Assembly (NCBI RefSeq): GCF_903772925.1
Contig: NZ_LR812090.1
Span: forward strand, 2,314,333 to 2,378,332
From: Alteromonas macleodii
GTDB taxonomy: Bacteria > Pseudomonadota > Gammaproteobacteria > Enterobacterales > Alteromonadaceae
Reading direction: 5' to 3'
Length of the DNA stretch: 64,000 nucleotides
Numbering within the stretch: position 1 is the first letter of the stretch; every line of letters begins with the position of its first letter. Below the pieces are notes generated by a model. That model was given only the letters and a program-made list of their open reading frames with translations. It did not search any database and was not told the DNA's origin. Shown here piece by piece: positions 62,198 through 64,000 of the stretch. The translations under genes were made by a program, and so were the position numbers.

Positions 62198-64000
62198 TGA
62201 CAAAGCACGATTGTTACCATTGTGGGCTGCCTGTAGCAGCCGCAGACGATGGGAAATTCACTACTGTCATATTGGGGCAACATCGGGATATGTGCTGCCC
62301 AGGTTGTTTAGCGGTAGCTGAAGCTATTGTTAACAATGGTTTAGAAGACTATTACCAGTTTAGGACCGAACCTGCACAAAAATCTGATGACGGTATTTTA
62401 GAAACACTAGATAAACTCAAAGTCTATGACGACCCTTCCCTTCAGGAAGAGTTTGTGTTTGAAGAAGGGCAAGATAAGCAAATTCAGCTGACACTTGAGG
62501 GTATTACATGTGCTGCCTGTGGCTGGCTTATTGAAAAGCAATTATCGAAAGTTGAAGGCATTAAGCAAGTAGCTGTAAATGTTCAAGAGCGTCGGGCTTT
62601 AGTTACTTGGTCACCGTTTCAAATTAAGCTTAGCCAAATTCTCTCTACGCTGAAACGTATCGGCTATATTGGCTCTCCATTTCACCCTGATGAGCACGAA
62701 GCCAGCTATAAACGCGAACAAAAGACCTTTCTTAAGAAGTTAGGGCTAGCAGGTATCATGACCATGCAGGTGATGATGCTAATGACGGGGCTGTATTTTG
62801 ATTGGTTTGGCGCCATCGAATTAGAAACACGACAGTATTTTTACTGGGTTGCCCTTACACTCACCACCCCGGTTGTACTGTATTCTGGTAGCACCTTCTA
62901 TGTCGGTGCAGCTAAAGCGCTAAGCGCACGAACAGTTAATATGGATGTACCTGTTACGCTTGCCATATTTGGTACCTATATTGCCGGTATTCGCTCTACC
63001 ATGCTAGAACAAGGCGAAGTGTATTTCGAATCCATTTGTATGTTCATTTTTCTGCTGTTGCTTAGCCGATTCTTAGAACATCGCAGTCGACACAGAGCGG
63101 CGCAGATTTCTGCCAATATGATGCAGTATGTTCCTGTGTCAGCGACTAAATTAATGCCAGATGGCAGCGTTACTGAATGCTTAGCAAAGCAACTAAAAGT
63201 GAACGATGTAGTGCTAGTTAAGCCCGGTGAGACAATTCCCATTGATGGGCTGGTAACAGAAGGTAACGCTGCGGTTGATGAGTCTATGCTAACGGGTGAA
63301 TTTAACCCTGTGCGCAAGACAAACAACAGCGTTGTATATGGTGGTACCGTATGTCAGGACGGCAGCCTTACCATTACTGTTACGCAAACACTTAAAAATG
63401 CGCTGGTAAATCAAATTGTGAGGCTTCAAGCAAGTGCGATGGCCAGCAAACCCAAGGCCGCGCAAATAGCCGATAATTTTTCTCGATATTTTGTGACTGC
63501 GGTACTGCTGATTTCAGCGTTAACCTACACCTTTTGGGCCTATAACGGCAGTGTTGATGCATTTTGGATCACCATTTCGGTGCTAGTAGCAACCTGCCCT
63601 TGCGCCTTAGGGTTAGCCACACCATCAGCGCTCACTTGCGCTATGGCGAAATTAAACAGACAAGGCATTTTGCTAAAGCGAGCCGATGCTCTTGAGCAAA
63701 TAACTGGCATTGACACTATCGCGCTCGACAAAACCGGTACGCTTACACAAGGTAAGTTCACTATATCAAACGCCTGGTATGCTGACGGCGTAGACAGCGA
63801 CAGCGCGTTTTCCATTGCACGCGCACTTGAATCTCGCTCTGAGCACCCTATTGCTAAAGCCTTTAGCGGGGATAAAGCCTTTAGCGATAATAAGGCCGTT
63901 AGCGGTGATAAAACGTCAAACGGCAACACCATACACAAAGTGTCCAATTTTACAGTCACGCCAGGTGGTGGAATTAGCGGTGAAATTAATGACACACTAT
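62197..64000 (+). CDS. ccoI: Copper-transporting P1B-type ATPase CcoI (3' end outside window)
   Basis: Partial gene, at least 601 codons, open to the window edge. N-terminal Cys motifs (CYHCGLP, CCPGC) and a heavy-metal domain (GITCAACGWLI) precede the TMs. Signature motifs: VDESMLTGE (A domain), TCPCALGLATP (CPC membrane site), DKTGTLTQG (phosphorylated Asp) and SEHPIAKAF (HP motif). The CPC plus cbb3 context identify the copper pump that loads CcoN CuB. It starts at ATG 62197, overlapping ccoH by 1 bp. Confidence 0.95.
   Translation, partial: MTKHDCYHCGLPVAAADDGKFTTVILGQHRDMCCPGCLAVAEAIVNNGLEDYYQFRTEPAQKSDDGILETLDKLKVYDDPSLQEEFVFEEGQDKQIQLTLEGITCAACGWLIEKQLSKVEGIKQVAVNVQERRALVTWSPFQIKLSQILSTLKRIGYIGSPFHPDEHEASYKREQKTFLKKLGLAGIMTMQVMMLMTGLYFDWFGAIELETRQYFYWVALTLTTPVVLYSGSTFYVGAAKALSARTVNMDVPVTLAIFGTYIAGIRSTMLEQGEVYFESICMFIFLLLLSRFLEHRSRHRAAQISANMMQYVPVSATKLMPDGSVTECLAKQLKVNDVVLVKPGETIPIDGLVTEGNAAVDESMLTGEFNPVRKTNNSVVYGGTVCQDGSLTITVTQTLKNALVNQIVRLQASAMASKPKAAQIADNFSRYFVTAVLLISALTYTFWAYNGSVDAFWITISVLVATCPCALGLATPSALTCAMAKLNRQGILLKRADALEQITGIDTIALDKTGTLTQGKFTISNAWYADGVDSDSAFSIARALESRSEHPIAKAFSGDKAFSDNKAVSGDKTSNGNTIHKVSNFTVTPGGGISGEINDTL
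62433..62440 (-). other. KOPS-like octamer (FtsK orienting), right of dif
   Basis: cccttccc is the complement of GGGAAGGG, so the site reads leftward toward dif, opposite in strand to the one on the left. Polarity agrees with dif at 48411, though one octamer per side is weak statistically. Confidence 0.5.

Noticed and set aside
1..64000. CRISPR arrays, tRNA and rRNA genes, insertion sequences with transposase
   Set aside because: No regularly spaced repeats, tRNA-like cloverleafs, rRNA blocks or transposase frames were seen on reading; a tRNA or covariance-model scan would settle small RNAs.

Overview
The window is an AT-leaning gammaproteobacterial chromosome segment. Gene content points to Alteromonadales, most likely Alteromonas: a long NAD-glutamate dehydrogenase, a DUF1302/DUF1329/YCF48/RND block, a petrobactin-type siderophore locus, a group of four photolyase/cryptochrome genes, and a cbb3 oxidase. 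The genus is inferred from content and style; no marker gene was compared.

Layout. 1-6.6 kb: end of the periplasmic protease prc, two sodium-coupled transporters, pepN and a DUF2835 gene. 7-13.9 kb: an envelope block of unknown function (DUF1302 outer-membrane protein, DUF1329, YCF48-like, RND transporter). 14-24.4 kb: housekeeping genes (NAD-GDH, pyrD, rlmKL, a thioredoxin-fold protein, uup). 24.5-27.3 kb: a DUF3466 protein with a GlyGly-CTERM-like tail, rmf (too short for routine ORF calling) and fabA. 27.8-34 kb: a bidirectional light-repair cluster with a divergent photolyase homologue and a DASH cryptochrome leftward, and a CPD photolyase, an iron-sulfur (6-4) photolyase and a DUF2256 zinc-ribbon peptide rightward. 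34.3-46.3 kb: a MATE exporter, then a Fur-boxed asb operon (asbA, asbB, asbC, a fused asbD-asbE, asbF), followed by a PepSY-type reductase module and a membrane acyltransferase. 46.5-51.5 kb: a DUF2254 protein, then about 1.8 kb of gene-poor DNA with an almost perfect 28-bp dif site at 48411-48438, paired imperfect palindromes on both sides of dif, a 14-bp perfect inverted repeat with a 6-bp spacer, and a tyrosine recombinase. 51.5-57.5 kb: stress, redox and iron-storage genes, including a complementary pair of bacterioferritin subunits. 57.6-64 kb: the cbb3 oxidase operon ccoNOQP with a perfect FNR box, then ccoH and a truncated ccoI.

The dif site places this window at the replication terminus. 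Most genes left of it lie on the + strand, co-directional with forks arriving from the left. One FtsK-orienting (KOPS) octamer was seen on each side, both pointing at dif. The least explained part is the dif-proximal region: a recombinase beside a lox/dif-shaped palindrome, with repeats bracketing dif, which may be a small integrative element or its remains.

Working together: the asb operon would make petrobactin from citrate, spermidine and 3,4-dihydroxybenzoate, with export possibly by the MATE protein and iron release by the PepSY reductase. The bacterioferritin pair stores iron, and the cbb3 oxidase supports low-oxygen respiration. No TonB receptor for the siderophore lies in the window.
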